From positions 1 to 33,638 of the forward strand of contig DCYG01000032.1 in assembly GCA_002331025.1 (NCBI GenBank): a stretch of DNA of 33,638 nucleotides. The letters run 5' to 3'. The position numbers and the translations under genes are program-made. Under the pieces are notes generated by a model. The model had not been told where the DNA came from and ran no database searches. It worked only from the letters and a program-made list of their open reading frames with translations. Positions 7,839 to 15,133 of this stretch are shown here, piece by piece. Position 1 is the first letter of the stretch, and each line of letters opens with the position of its first letter. The stretch comes from Firmicutes bacterium UBA2116 (GTDB lineage Bacteria > Bacillota > Clostridia > Tissierellales > Sedimentibacteraceae).

Positions 7839-7904
7839 ACAGTCACCTCTTTAAAATTGATTATATGGCTAATGATGGTTAAAAAAATGTTTTCATTAGA
7901 ATTA

Positions 7905-7913
7905 ATTATAGCA
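7905..7913 (-). promoter_or_regulatory. Extended -10 promoter of the decarboxylase operon
   Basis: TGCTATAAT on the minus strand, about 70 bases before the delta-subunit ATG. The -35 region is weak, and the TG dinucleotide probably compensates. This argues that the operon starts at the delta gene and does not read through from the CDF transporter. Confidence 0.6.
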
Positions 7914-8028
7914 TACTTTTGTAATAATAAAAGAGTAATTTCGCCTTTTTATGTATTGTTTTTATTTAATTTCTCCTTACTTAATATTGCGTTTTTTGTT
8001 TTCGACTTATTTCTGTTTTGCAATACTG

Positions 8029-9222
8029 TTACAGCTTCATATCGTTGATATATGTCGAAACATAATTCCTATCAATCGTTACCACTGCATAATAGTGTCT
8101 ATCCTCCTTTTGTATATTCTTTTCAATGCTATTAACCAACTCACTGATTTTCATTTCAAACCCCACAGGTACAAGTACATCAAAAATTAAATTTGTATGG
8201 GTTTCTCCCTTTACAACCCGGAAATCATGTATGGATAACCTTTCATCAATTTCTTTAACTATCTTTTCGGTTAAGTTCCTTAAGTGATTTGTTTCCTTAT
8301 CATCAGTTATAACGGGATCTAAATGAATAACTAAATTAATATCTAATTCCCTTGCGAAATCTCTTTCAATATTGTCTATCACATCATGACACTTCAATAT
8401 ATCTTCATTTGCATCAACCTCGGCATGAACGGTTGCAAAATAACGGTTAGGTCCGTAATTATGCACTACAAGGTCATGAATATTGATGATACCTTCATAA
8501 GATAGTATTTTATTTTCTATAGATTCAATAAAATCAGGCTCCGGCATTTCTCCAAGCAAAGGATTCAATATATCTTTTAGTATGGAAATGCCTGAATATA
8601 ATATAAATAAGGCCACAAGCATTCCAATGTATCCATCGATTGTATAGCCGGTAAATTTAAATATAAAAACAGATATCAATACTGCGGCTGTAGATATCAC
8701 ATCATTTCTTGCATCAGAAGCCGATGCCTTCATTGCGGTTGAAGATATTCTTTCACCAAGTTTATAATTAAAATAGCTCAACCAGAGCTTAATTATAATA
8801 GATAGAATAAGAACAAAGACCATTACCCACGAAAAATTTAACTGTTCAGGATTCCTTATCTTGTCGAATGAAGATTTAATCAGTTCAACACCTAAAAGAA
8901 TTATAATTGCACCAACCGCAAGTCCTGTCAAATATTCTATCCTCGCATGACCGAATGGATGCTCTTTGTCAGCCGGCTTACCCGAAATTTTAAATCCTAT
9001 TAAGGTAACTACGGAAGACCCTGCATCAGATAAGTTGTTCACTCCGTCTGCAATTATAGATATACTGTTAAAAATAGTTCCTACGGCAATTTTACCGATA
9101 CTTAAAACGGCATTAGCAATTATACCCACTATGCTTCCAAAAATACCGTATGATTCTCTTACTCCCGGATCCCTTACATTTTCGTAATCCCTTACAAACC
9201 TTTTAACCAAAAATTTAATCAT
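8029..9222 (-). CDS. Cation diffusion facilitator (CDF) metal exporter, possibly Mn2+
   Basis: This 397-residue protein has the CDF fold: six membrane helices in about the first 220 residues, then cytoplasmic domains that are longer than usual. Motifs are ADGVNNLSDAGSS in helix 2 and HPFGHARIEY after it. The metal site in helix 2 appears to be N62-x3-D66 and that in helix 5 D170-x3-D174. Zn2+ transporters of this family usually have HxxxD at these places, and N/DxxxD patterns are known from Mn2+ exporters, so Mn2+ (or Fe2+) is favoured by inference. It lies 11 bases after the ABC-F gene and is probably cotranscribed with it. No clear terminator follows. Confidence 0.92.
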   Translation of the reverse strand: MIKFLVKRFVRDYENVRDPGVRESYGIFGSIVGIIANAVLSIGKIAVGTIFNSISIIADGVNNLSDAGSSVVTLIGFKISGKPADKEHPFGHARIEYLTGLAVGAIIILLGVELIKSSFDKIRNPEQLNFSWVMVFVLILSIIIKLWLSYFNYKLGERISSTAMKASASDARNDVISTAAVLISVFIFKFTGYTIDGYIGMLVALFILYSGISILKDILNPLLGEMPEPDFIESIENKILSYEGIINIHDLVVHNYGPNRYFATVHAEVDANEDILKCHDVIDNIERDFARELDINLVIHLDPVITDDKETNHLRNLTEKIVKEIDERLSIHDFRVVKGETHTNLIFDVLVPVGFEMKISELVNSIEKNIQKEDRHYYAVVTIDRNYVSTYINDMKL

Positions 9223-9233
9223 ATTTACTATTA

Positions 9234-11165
9234 TTACCCTTCTATTTCTGTGTGCAGCTTTTCTAAAGCAGAATACATTTTATCTATTTCCTCTTTTAAA
9301 AGTGTATATTCATTATAAATATTATTGTATGTATCTAAATCACATTCATCAGAGCTTAAATTCAGAATATTTTCAAATTCAATTATTTTATTTTCCGTCT
9401 CTAATATACTGTTTTCAAGCTTTATATAATCTCTTTTCGCCTTTTCTTTAGCTTTTTGCTCTTCCTTTTTTCTTAACATATTCTCTTTGTTTTGTGAAAC
9501 GGTTTTTTCTTTTTTTATTTCCACATGTTCAACTTGTTGTCTTTCTGAAATTCTTTGTTTTTCCTGTTTATATCCTTCGTAATCAAAATTGTACAACTTA
9601 AATTCCTTATTTTCTAACTCACCTATGCAGGTTGCTATTTTATCTACGAAATATCTGTCATGAGATACAAAAAGCAAGGTGCCTGCATAATTGATTAAGC
9701 TTTCTTCCAATACCTCTCTTGATTCTATATCCAGATGGTTTGTGGGCTCATCCAATATCAATGTATTAACATTTTCATACATTAACATGCCCAGCTTCAA
9801 CCTTGACTTTTCACCTCCGGACAACGTGTTTACACGTTTAAATACATCCTCACCGGTAAATAATATTTTTGCCAGTTCAGTCCTTGCTTCTCTTAAAGAA
9901 ATTCCATAATAATATGAAAAATAATCCACTATGGAAACATCTTCATTCTCAAAGTTTACTTCCTGAGACAAATATCCTATTTTAACGTTTGAACCGATTT
10001 GTACATCTCCTGAATCCGGTTCGTCTTCATTTAATATTATTTTTAATATGGTTGTTTTCCCTGTTCCGTTTTCTCCTAAAATGCACATGCTGTCATTGAA
10101 AAAAAGCGTAAAGCTTACATCACTGAATAATTTTTTATCATATGTTTTTTCGATACCACTTACTTTAATAACTTCCTTACCCGTTCTTTCAACGGAGATA
10201 ATTTTGAAGTTAGCAGTTCTTTTATCTATAAAGGGTTTATCCAATTTGTCAATTTTCTCAAGCCGCTTTTCTAATTCTTTGGCTCTTTTATACATTTTAT
10301 CACTGTCACGCATTTCTCCCCATATGCGGTATCTTTGTATTTGCTCTTCCATCTTCTTAATTTTATTCTGCTGATTTTCATAATCCTTCATTGCCTGTAA
10401 AAATCTAAGTTCCTTTTCGGCAACATACTTTGAATAATTCCCAAAGTAAATTTGTGCTCCATCAGATTCAAGCTCAACAATTTTATTGACAACCCTGTCA
10501 AGAAAATACCTGTCGTGGGAAACTGCTACGATTGTTCCGCTATATGTACTCAAATATCCTTCAAGCCATTCAACTGATTTAATATCAAGATGATTAGAAG
10601 GTTCATCCAGCAGTAAGAGTTCAGGTTCTTCAAGTAAAATTTTACCTAAAACAATTTTCGTTTTTTCTCCGCCGCTAAGCTTATTAAACTCCATTCTCTG
10701 CATACTTTCCGATATTTCCAAACCAAATAATATTCTGTTTATCTTTTCATTGATATTATAACCACCGGATAATTCATAAGAATCATGCAACGAGCTGTAC
10801 TTATATATTGCAGCTTGAAGCTCATCCCCTGATAAACAATCAAATGTCTTTTCAATTTTATCCATCTCTTTTTTTATTTCATGCAAATTTTCAAATGCTT
10901 CATTCAATACATCAAGCACTGTATTATTATCTTCGTAATTTGGTATCTGACTCAAATAGCCTACGGTTAAGTTCTTTTTCATAAATACCTGACCGTTTTG
11001 ATAATCCTCATATCCCGCTATTATTTTTAGAAGTGTTGATTTACCTGTGCCATTACGTCCTATTAATCCAATTCTGTCCTTTGTCTTAACATCAAATGTA
11101 ACATTTTCAAATATTTTGTTTGTACCATATAATTTAGTTAGACTGCTGATACCTATCTCTATCAT
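9234..11165 (-). CDS. ABC-F family ATPase (ribosome-associated, YdiF/Uup-like)
   Basis: The 643-residue protein has two ABC domains and no membrane part. The first has Walker A GRNGTGKS (36-43) and signature LSGGEKTKI; the second has GENGTGKT and LSGGEKSRLKLG. Both are followed by LLDEP/ILDEPTNHLDI and end in SHDRYF. A basic linker of about 80 residues joins them, and a Lys/Glu-rich coiled coil (about 555-640) closes the protein, as in YdiF and Uup. ABC-F proteins act on the ribosomal E-site in translation quality control or antibiotic protection. The C-terminal coil and lack of a long linker loop favour a housekeeping role over resistance. GAGGTT precedes the ATG. Confidence 0.94.
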   Translation of the reverse strand: MIEIGISSLTKLYGTNKIFENVTFDVKTKDRIGLIGRNGTGKSTLLKIIAGYEDYQNGQVFMKKNLTVGYLSQIPNYEDNNTVLDVLNEAFENLHEIKKEMDKIEKTFDCLSGDELQAAIYKYSSLHDSYELSGGYNINEKINRILFGLEISESMQRMEFNKLSGGEKTKIVLGKILLEEPELLLLDEPSNHLDIKSVEWLEGYLSTYSGTIVAVSHDRYFLDRVVNKIVELESDGAQIYFGNYSKYVAEKELRFLQAMKDYENQQNKIKKMEEQIQRYRIWGEMRDSDKMYKRAKELEKRLEKIDKLDKPFIDKRTANFKIISVERTGKEVIKVSGIEKTYDKKLFSDVSFTLFFNDSMCILGENGTGKTTILKIILNEDEPDSGDVQIGSNVKIGYLSQEVNFENEDVSIVDYFSYYYGISLREARTELAKILFTGEDVFKRVNTLSGGEKSRLKLGMLMYENVNTLILDEPTNHLDIESREVLEESLINYAGTLLFVSHDRYFVDKIATCIGELENKEFKLYNFDYEGYKQEKQRISERQQVEHVEIKKEKTVSQNKENMLRKKEEQKAKEKAKRDYIKLENSILETENKIIEFENILNLSSDECDLDTYNNIYNEYTLLKEEIDKMYSALEKLHTEIEG

Positions 11166-11213
11166 AACATAACCTCATATAGTGTCAGTCGCTTATGCTG
11201 TAAGTGCAAAAAT

Positions 11214-11241
11214 ACCTGTGGAACAATTGCGTCCCACAGGT
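11214..11241 (-). terminator. Terminator after rsgI
   Basis: ACCTGTGG (11214-11221) pairs with CCACAGGT (11234-11241). On the minus strand the stem is followed by ATTTTTG. It separates sigI-rsgI from the downstream ABC-F gene. Confidence 0.7.
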
Positions 11242-11332
11242 TCTCGCCTGCATAAATTATAATACTATACGTTTAAACGATTGTCAATTTAGATTGCTGA
11301 AAAATCCCACCTGTTTCGTTGTCGTAGCAGGT

Positions 11333-12604
11333 CTAATCTCTTTTTTCTTTGGAATTCGACTTGTCTTCTTTATTTCTTTCGTTTGTTTTATCCTTTTTAT
11401 TATTATAGCTATCATCCTTTTTATTGGATTTATCATCTTTTTTGTTATTCTTTTCTTCACGTTTAGCTGATTTTTCGTATTCCTTTGTTTTTTCCATAAT
11501 ATCTTTAACCGACTTATCAAACCACTGTTCGGTATCTATTGATTTCCCCGCTGACTTTGCACTTGATTGAAGTTTTTCAATCAATTCCATTTTACCGGGT
11601 GTCACTCCATTATTTTTTGCTTTGTCGATTGCTTCCTTGCTTACTTCAATTATTTCGACCCGGAACTCTTTAGTTATTTTATCTTTATTATCTTTTTTGC
11701 CCCTATTATTATCTTCATTCTGCGCTTTTTGAACCTTTTGTTCATCTTTTTTCTTTTCTTCAGTTTCTTTTTCTTTTTGATTTTGTCCTTTTATTCCGTC
11801 TTTTGCATCTGTATTTTTGTTCTTTATTTCATTCTCTGTTTCATTATTTTGATTCTTTATTTCACTTTTTTCTTCTTTCTTCTTTTCCTTATCTTCTATA
11901 GATGCCTTTTCTTCCTTAGTTGTACCCTTTTCTTCTTTTCTCTGTTCTTTTATTTCATTATTTTCTTCTTTTATTTTCTCATTATCGTCATTGAACTTTT
12001 CGGTTTCATTTGATTTTTCATTTTTAACTGCTTTTTCTATACCTTCCTTGTTAACTTCTCTTGTAATTATTAATTCTTCATCATCTGATTTAATATTTAT
12101 TTCTTCTTCTACGGCAAGCTTCAGGGCTGATGCGAGCTTATCCGTTTTTTCCTGACTTTTGCTTGATGCAGCAACTACTACACCATCTTCATCAGCATTG
12201 TTTAAATAACCTTGTCCCTTTAATTCCGTCAACACATTTTTAACGGCTTCTCCAATTTCCTTATTCTTAAGTTTGGAAATATCGATGTGCTCAACAGTAT
12301 CACGTCCGTCATCATTGATTGCATTAACCTGAAGCACCCTGTCAAATCTGTTTATTGAGAATTCGAAAGACGGATTGATATCTAAGCTTACATAAGAATA
12401 AGGAGTTAAATATGCCCATACCGGAGTTATAAACAACATTAAACAGGCTGCTGACGAAGCTGCGATTTTAATATATTTAAGATTATTTTTAAGTATTATT
12501 TCCTGCCCGATAATATAATTTTTGTTTTTAATTTTTGATATACAGCCATCATCGGATAAAACCGCTACAAACCTGCCTTTAATTTCTACAACTACTGCTT
12601 TCAT
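11333..12604 (-). CDS. rsgI: Anti-sigma-I factor RsgI with a Lys/Glu-rich extracellular region
   Basis: RsgI holds SigI inactive at the membrane until an outside signal triggers its proteolysis. Here residues 1-45 form the RsgI_N cytoplasmic SigI-binding domain and about 46-67 form a membrane helix. The outside part starts with SYVSLDINPSFEFSI, where N77-P78 is the known Asn-Pro self-cleavage motif of RsgI proteins. After a folded segment (to about 190) comes a very long Lys/Glu/Asn-rich tract (about 195-290), a short conserved piece with NNGVTPGKMELIEKL, and a charged C-terminal tail. There is no carbohydrate-binding module as in Clostridium thermocellum RsgI proteins. The gene overlaps sigI by four bases (ATGA), so the two are translationally coupled. 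Confidence 0.93.
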   Translation of the reverse strand: MKAVVVEIKGRFVAVLSDDGCISKIKNKNYIIGQEIILKNNLKYIKIAASSAACLMLFITPVWAYLTPYSYVSLDINPSFEFSINRFDRVLQVNAINDDGRDTVEHIDISKLKNKEIGEAVKNVLTELKGQGYLNNADEDGVVVAASSKSQEKTDKLASALKLAVEEEINIKSDDEELIITREVNKEGIEKAVKNEKSNETEKFNDDNEKIKEENNEIKEQRKEEKGTTKEEKASIEDKEKKKEEKSEIKNQNNETENEIKNKNTDAKDGIKGQNQKEKETEEKKKDEQKVQKAQNEDNNRGKKDNKDKITKEFRVEIIEVSKEAIDKAKNNGVTPGKMELIEKLQSSAKSAGKSIDTEQWFDKSVKDIMEKTKEYEKSAKREEKNNKKDDKSNKKDDSYNNKKDKTNERNKEDKSNSKEKRD

Positions 12605-13317
12605 TTTTCTAACTCCTCACGAATATATCCCATATATCCAGATAAATAAGGATAATCTCCCGACATTATCTCTACTGCCGCTACTATATATTTTCGGTGG
12701 CGTTCCAATAATTTTCGGGGTATTCTTGTGTTTCTTTCAATCAAACTTAAAGGAAGCTGCCTCTTTATTTTCATCTCACTTACAAGTATAGGATTCTTAA
12801 TCATATAAACGACTGCTTTTGAACAGGCTTTCTTGGTTTTGTTTGCCTTTGGAGAGCATTCCGTTAAATCCATAAACGAAAAGCCATATGCTTCAAAAAT
12901 CTCGTTAATAAGATGTATCTCCATTTTTAAGGAGTTGTCCTCTTCGGATATGACTTTTTTAGCAACCTCCGATTGCATGGCATAATCCTGCTCATCCTCT
13001 GCTTCAGATTCAAAAATAGATGGTTTTACAGTTATCTCCGATGCAAATCTAGATTTGCTCCTTATGTAGTCAATAATCCTTCTTCTTATAACTAATTCCG
13101 CAAAATTTATAAAGCTTCCTTTGTCTGAGGAATATTTTTTTACCGCTTCTGAAAAAGCCGCCATAGCAATTGACCATTCATCATCACTCTTTGAAATATA
13201 ACTGCGAGCTGCTGCAGATGCGCATCTCAATATGAAGTTTTCATATTGAATAATTAAATTGTTCATTACATCTTCATCGTTTTTAGCATTCACTGCCAAT
13301 ATATCTGTTTCACTCAC
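12601..13317 (-). CDS. sigI: RNA polymerase sigma factor SigI
   Basis: SigI is an alternative sigma factor of the sigma-70 family found in Bacilli and Clostridia. It is linked to heat shock and cell-wall stress in Bacillus and to polysaccharide sensing in cellulolytic clostridia. The 238-residue protein has a region 2 segment with DDEWSIAMAAFSEAVKKY and IRRRIIDYIRSKSR, and the SigI-type C-terminal domain (RNTRIPRKLLERHRKYIVA). The start is GTG, fixed by AAGAGGTG five bases upstream. It is followed by and overlaps rsgI. An extended -10 promoter lies upstream, separated from the start by a leader with two small hairpins. Confidence 0.94.
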   Translation of the reverse strand: MSETDILAVNAKNDEDVMNNLIIQYENFILRCASAAARSYISKSDDEWSIAMAAFSEAVKKYSSDKGSFINFAELVIRRRIIDYIRSKSRFASEITVKPSIFESEAEDEQDYAMQSEVAKKVISEEDNSLKMEIHLINEIFEAYGFSFMDLTECSPKANKTKKACSKAVVYMIKNPILVSEMKIKRQLPLSLIERNTRIPRKLLERHRKYIVAAVEIMSGDYPYLSGYMGYIREELEK

Positions 13318-13336
13318 AATTACACCTCTTAAATAA

Positions 13337-13368
13337 GGGCATAGCCCATCCGCCGCATATGTATGCGG
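13337..13368 (-). other. Two small hairpins in the sigI leader
   Basis: CCGCATA-TG-TATGCGG spans 13353-13368 and GGGC-ATA-GCCC spans 13337-13347. Both are in the transcribed leader between the sigI promoter and the Shine-Dalgarno (complement of 13323-13330). They are GC-rich in otherwise A/T-rich DNA. Confidence 0.5.
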
Positions 13369-13401
13369 ATATATTTAAATTTAGTTTTACTTATGTCCAC
13401 A

Positions 13402-13430
13402 ATTATAACATCTCATATCTTTGATTACAA
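13402..13430 (-). promoter_or_regulatory. Promoter of sigI-rsgI
   Basis: On the minus strand TTGTAA (13425-13430) and TATAAT (13402-13407) are 17 bp apart, with a TGT extension before the -10. This is a sigma-A-type promoter. I could not identify a SigI-type autoregulatory promoter with confidence. Confidence 0.65.
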
Positions 13431-13480
13431 TAGTCAAACTTTGGTGTCTCTTACGTCAAAGCGTTAATATCCGGTGAAAT

Positions 13481-13720
13481 TTACTTCTTAAAAAGAAACC
13501 ATATTTTACTGTCTATCTCATACTTAAGCTCAAATATATCCTTGCCGTTGTGCATGCACACGAAAACAATTCTATTGTTTCCTACAATATTCTCTTCATA
13601 TATTTTCAGTATTTTTTCAATTCTTACTACCTTGTCTTCAATACGAAATTTGACCGGCTCTATTTTTCCATCTGTTTCAAAAACTGCCATAACCTTTATC
13701 GGTTCATTTATGATTTTCAT
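13481..13720 (-). CDS. Small DUF6504-like protein downstream of DNA polymerase IV
   Basis: The start is the ATG at 13720, because GAGGGTG lies six bases upstream of it; a GTG three codons earlier would overlap that site. The 79-residue protein is a small beta-rich unit: a segment with EPIKVMAVFETDGKIEPVKF, then RIEDKVVRIEKILKIYEE, then hydrophobic strands ending IWFLFKK. This layout resembles DUF6504, a small domain often encoded next to Y-family polymerases in other bacteria. The match is by pattern only. It begins 12 bases after the dinB stop codon, so it would be SOS-induced with it. No function is established; an accessory role in translesion synthesis is an inference from position. Confidence 0.7.
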   Translation of the reverse strand: MKIINEPIKVMAVFETDGKIEPVKFRIEDKVVRIEKILKIYEENIVGNNRIVFVCMHNGKDIFELKYEIDSKIWFLFKK

Positions 13721-13732
13721 ATTCTTCACCCT

Positions 13733-14971
13733 CTATAGAATACTGCTTATGCCCGGATGTTCATCGTCCGGATATCCGCCCAAAATCGGCTTTAAATCAC
13801 TGTTGGCAAAAACCCCTCTCATTATAGCTTCATCTCCGAATTTAGCTCTTATTTTATCAACAGCTTTATCCAGCAATTCATTTTTTACACTCAACTCATC
13901 CTGAAAAATGTTTAATTGCTTAACATTTGAAAATTCAAGATCAGAAACAGAAACCCCAAGCTGTCTGATTGGACTCTTATCCCACAGCTCATCAAATAAA
14001 CTGCAAATATTTTTATAAATGTCTCTGGTGCAATCGGTAAAACACACTAATTTTCTTTGCTTTGAGGAACAGTTGAAATCCTTATCCTTTATACTTACAT
14101 TTACAACTCTGCAGCTCATATTGGCTTCTCTCAACCTCCATGCAGTCATTTCCGTTAAACTGAGCAGAATTACGTGAGCTGTTTCCTCATCTGTTACATT
14201 AAATTTAATAGTGCTGGAATTTCCCACACTTTTGATGGGAGCTTTCTCTTCAAAGTTTGAATTATCCCTGCCCCAAGCGTAATTATAAATTAACCTGCCG
14301 TGAGATTTTAACATGGAGGATATTAAGTTGTAATCAGAATTTGCAAGGTCGCCTACGGTGAAAATACCTAATTTATTCAGCTTTGGTTTTGTTTTTCTTC
14401 CCACCATGTACAATTCTTCCACGGGAAGAGCCCATAACTTATTTTTAATTTCATCTAAAAACATGGTATGGCATTTATCGGGTTTTTCTAGGTCTCCTGC
14501 TTGCTTCGCAAGCAGTTTATTTTCTGAAACACCTACATTGACCGTATATCCGAACTTTTCCCTCACTGCGTCTTTTATTTTATAAGCTAATTTAAGTGCT
14601 TCTTCACGTTTCAAATCCGTAAATCTTAAAAAGCATTCATCTATACTGAAAACCCTGACATCCGGAGTGTATGTTGTGAGATAATCCCTGAGAACCTTGC
14701 TTGCTCTTACATATATGCTGTAATTTGGAGGAACCACGAGCAAATCAGGACAAAGCTTTCTTGCCTCCATCAATGACATTCCGGTCTGAATTTTAAACTT
14801 TTTAGCAATAACAGATTTTGCCAGCACAATGCCGTGACGGCTTTCTTCTTTTCCTCCTATTACAGAAGCTACTTCTCTTATATCTCTGTCAATTCCAATT
14901 TGCTTTTCATATGCGGCAGTCCAGCTTAAAAATGCTGAATTTACATCTATATGCATTATTATTTGAGCCAA
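13733..14971 (-). CDS. dinB: DNA polymerase IV (Y-family, translesion synthesis)
   Basis: This is an error-prone polymerase that copies past DNA damage. The 412-residue protein has the catalytic carboxylates D9 (IMHIDVN) and D111-E112 (FSIDECF), the finger/palm segment HGIVLAKSVIAKKF, the little-finger domain, and a sliding-clamp motif QLNIF near residue 353. The start is TTG, supported by GAGGAGG eight bases upstream; the next ATG (M6) would leave the Shine-Dalgarno too far away. A perfect Gram-positive LexA box overlaps its promoter. Downstream it is coupled to the DUF6504-like gene. The sequence is intact. Confidence 0.96.
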   Translation of the reverse strand: MAQIIMHIDVNSAFLSWTAAYEKQIGIDRDIREVASVIGGKEESRHGIVLAKSVIAKKFKIQTGMSLMEARKLCPDLLVVPPNYSIYVRASKVLRDYLTTYTPDVRVFSIDECFLRFTDLKREEALKLAYKIKDAVREKFGYTVNVGVSENKLLAKQAGDLEKPDKCHTMFLDEIKNKLWALPVEELYMVGRKTKPKLNKLGIFTVGDLANSDYNLISSMLKSHGRLIYNYAWGRDNSNFEEKAPIKSVGNSSTIKFNVTDEETAHVILLSLTEMTAWRLREANMSCRVVNVSIKDKDFNCSSKQRKLVCFTDCTRDIYKNICSLFDELWDKSPIRQLGVSVSDLEFSNVKQLNIFQDELSVKNELLDKAVDKIRAKFGDEAIMRGVFANSDLKPILGGYPDDEHPGISSIL

Positions 14972-14997
14972 AATTCAAACCTCCTCACACTCAATTC

Positions 14998-15009
14998 GAA
15001 CCTATGTTC
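14998..15009. promoter_or_regulatory. LexA (SOS) box at dinB
   Basis: GAAC-CTAT-GTTC is an exact match to the Gram-positive LexA consensus GAAC-N4-GTTC, preceded by C as in CGAAC. It lies directly downstream of the dinB -10, so LexA would block transcription from it. Confidence 0.9.
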
Positions 15010-15010
15010 T

Positions 15011-15019
15011 ATTATATCA
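15011..15019 (-). promoter_or_regulatory. Extended -10 promoter of dinB
   Basis: TGATATAAT on the minus strand, one base upstream of the LexA box. The -35 is weak. Confidence 0.6.
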
Positions 15020-15133
15020 CAATTTTTAAAATTTAAAAGAGGTTTTTAGAGGTTTTATAACTAAATTAAGGTTAAGAATAAAAAACAGTTGTGGATTAAT
15101 AATAAATATAAATACAACATTTAAGAGGTGCTA

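Noticed and set aside
11567..12013. 148-codon plus-strand frame rich in Phe, Leu and Ile that mimics a membrane protein
   Set aside because: It is the reverse complement of the Lys/Glu-rich RsgI tract, which automatically gives Phe/Leu codons.
13353..13368. sigI leader palindrome as an operator
   Set aside because: It is short (7-bp arms) and has no second copy nearby; I list it as an RNA hairpin instead.
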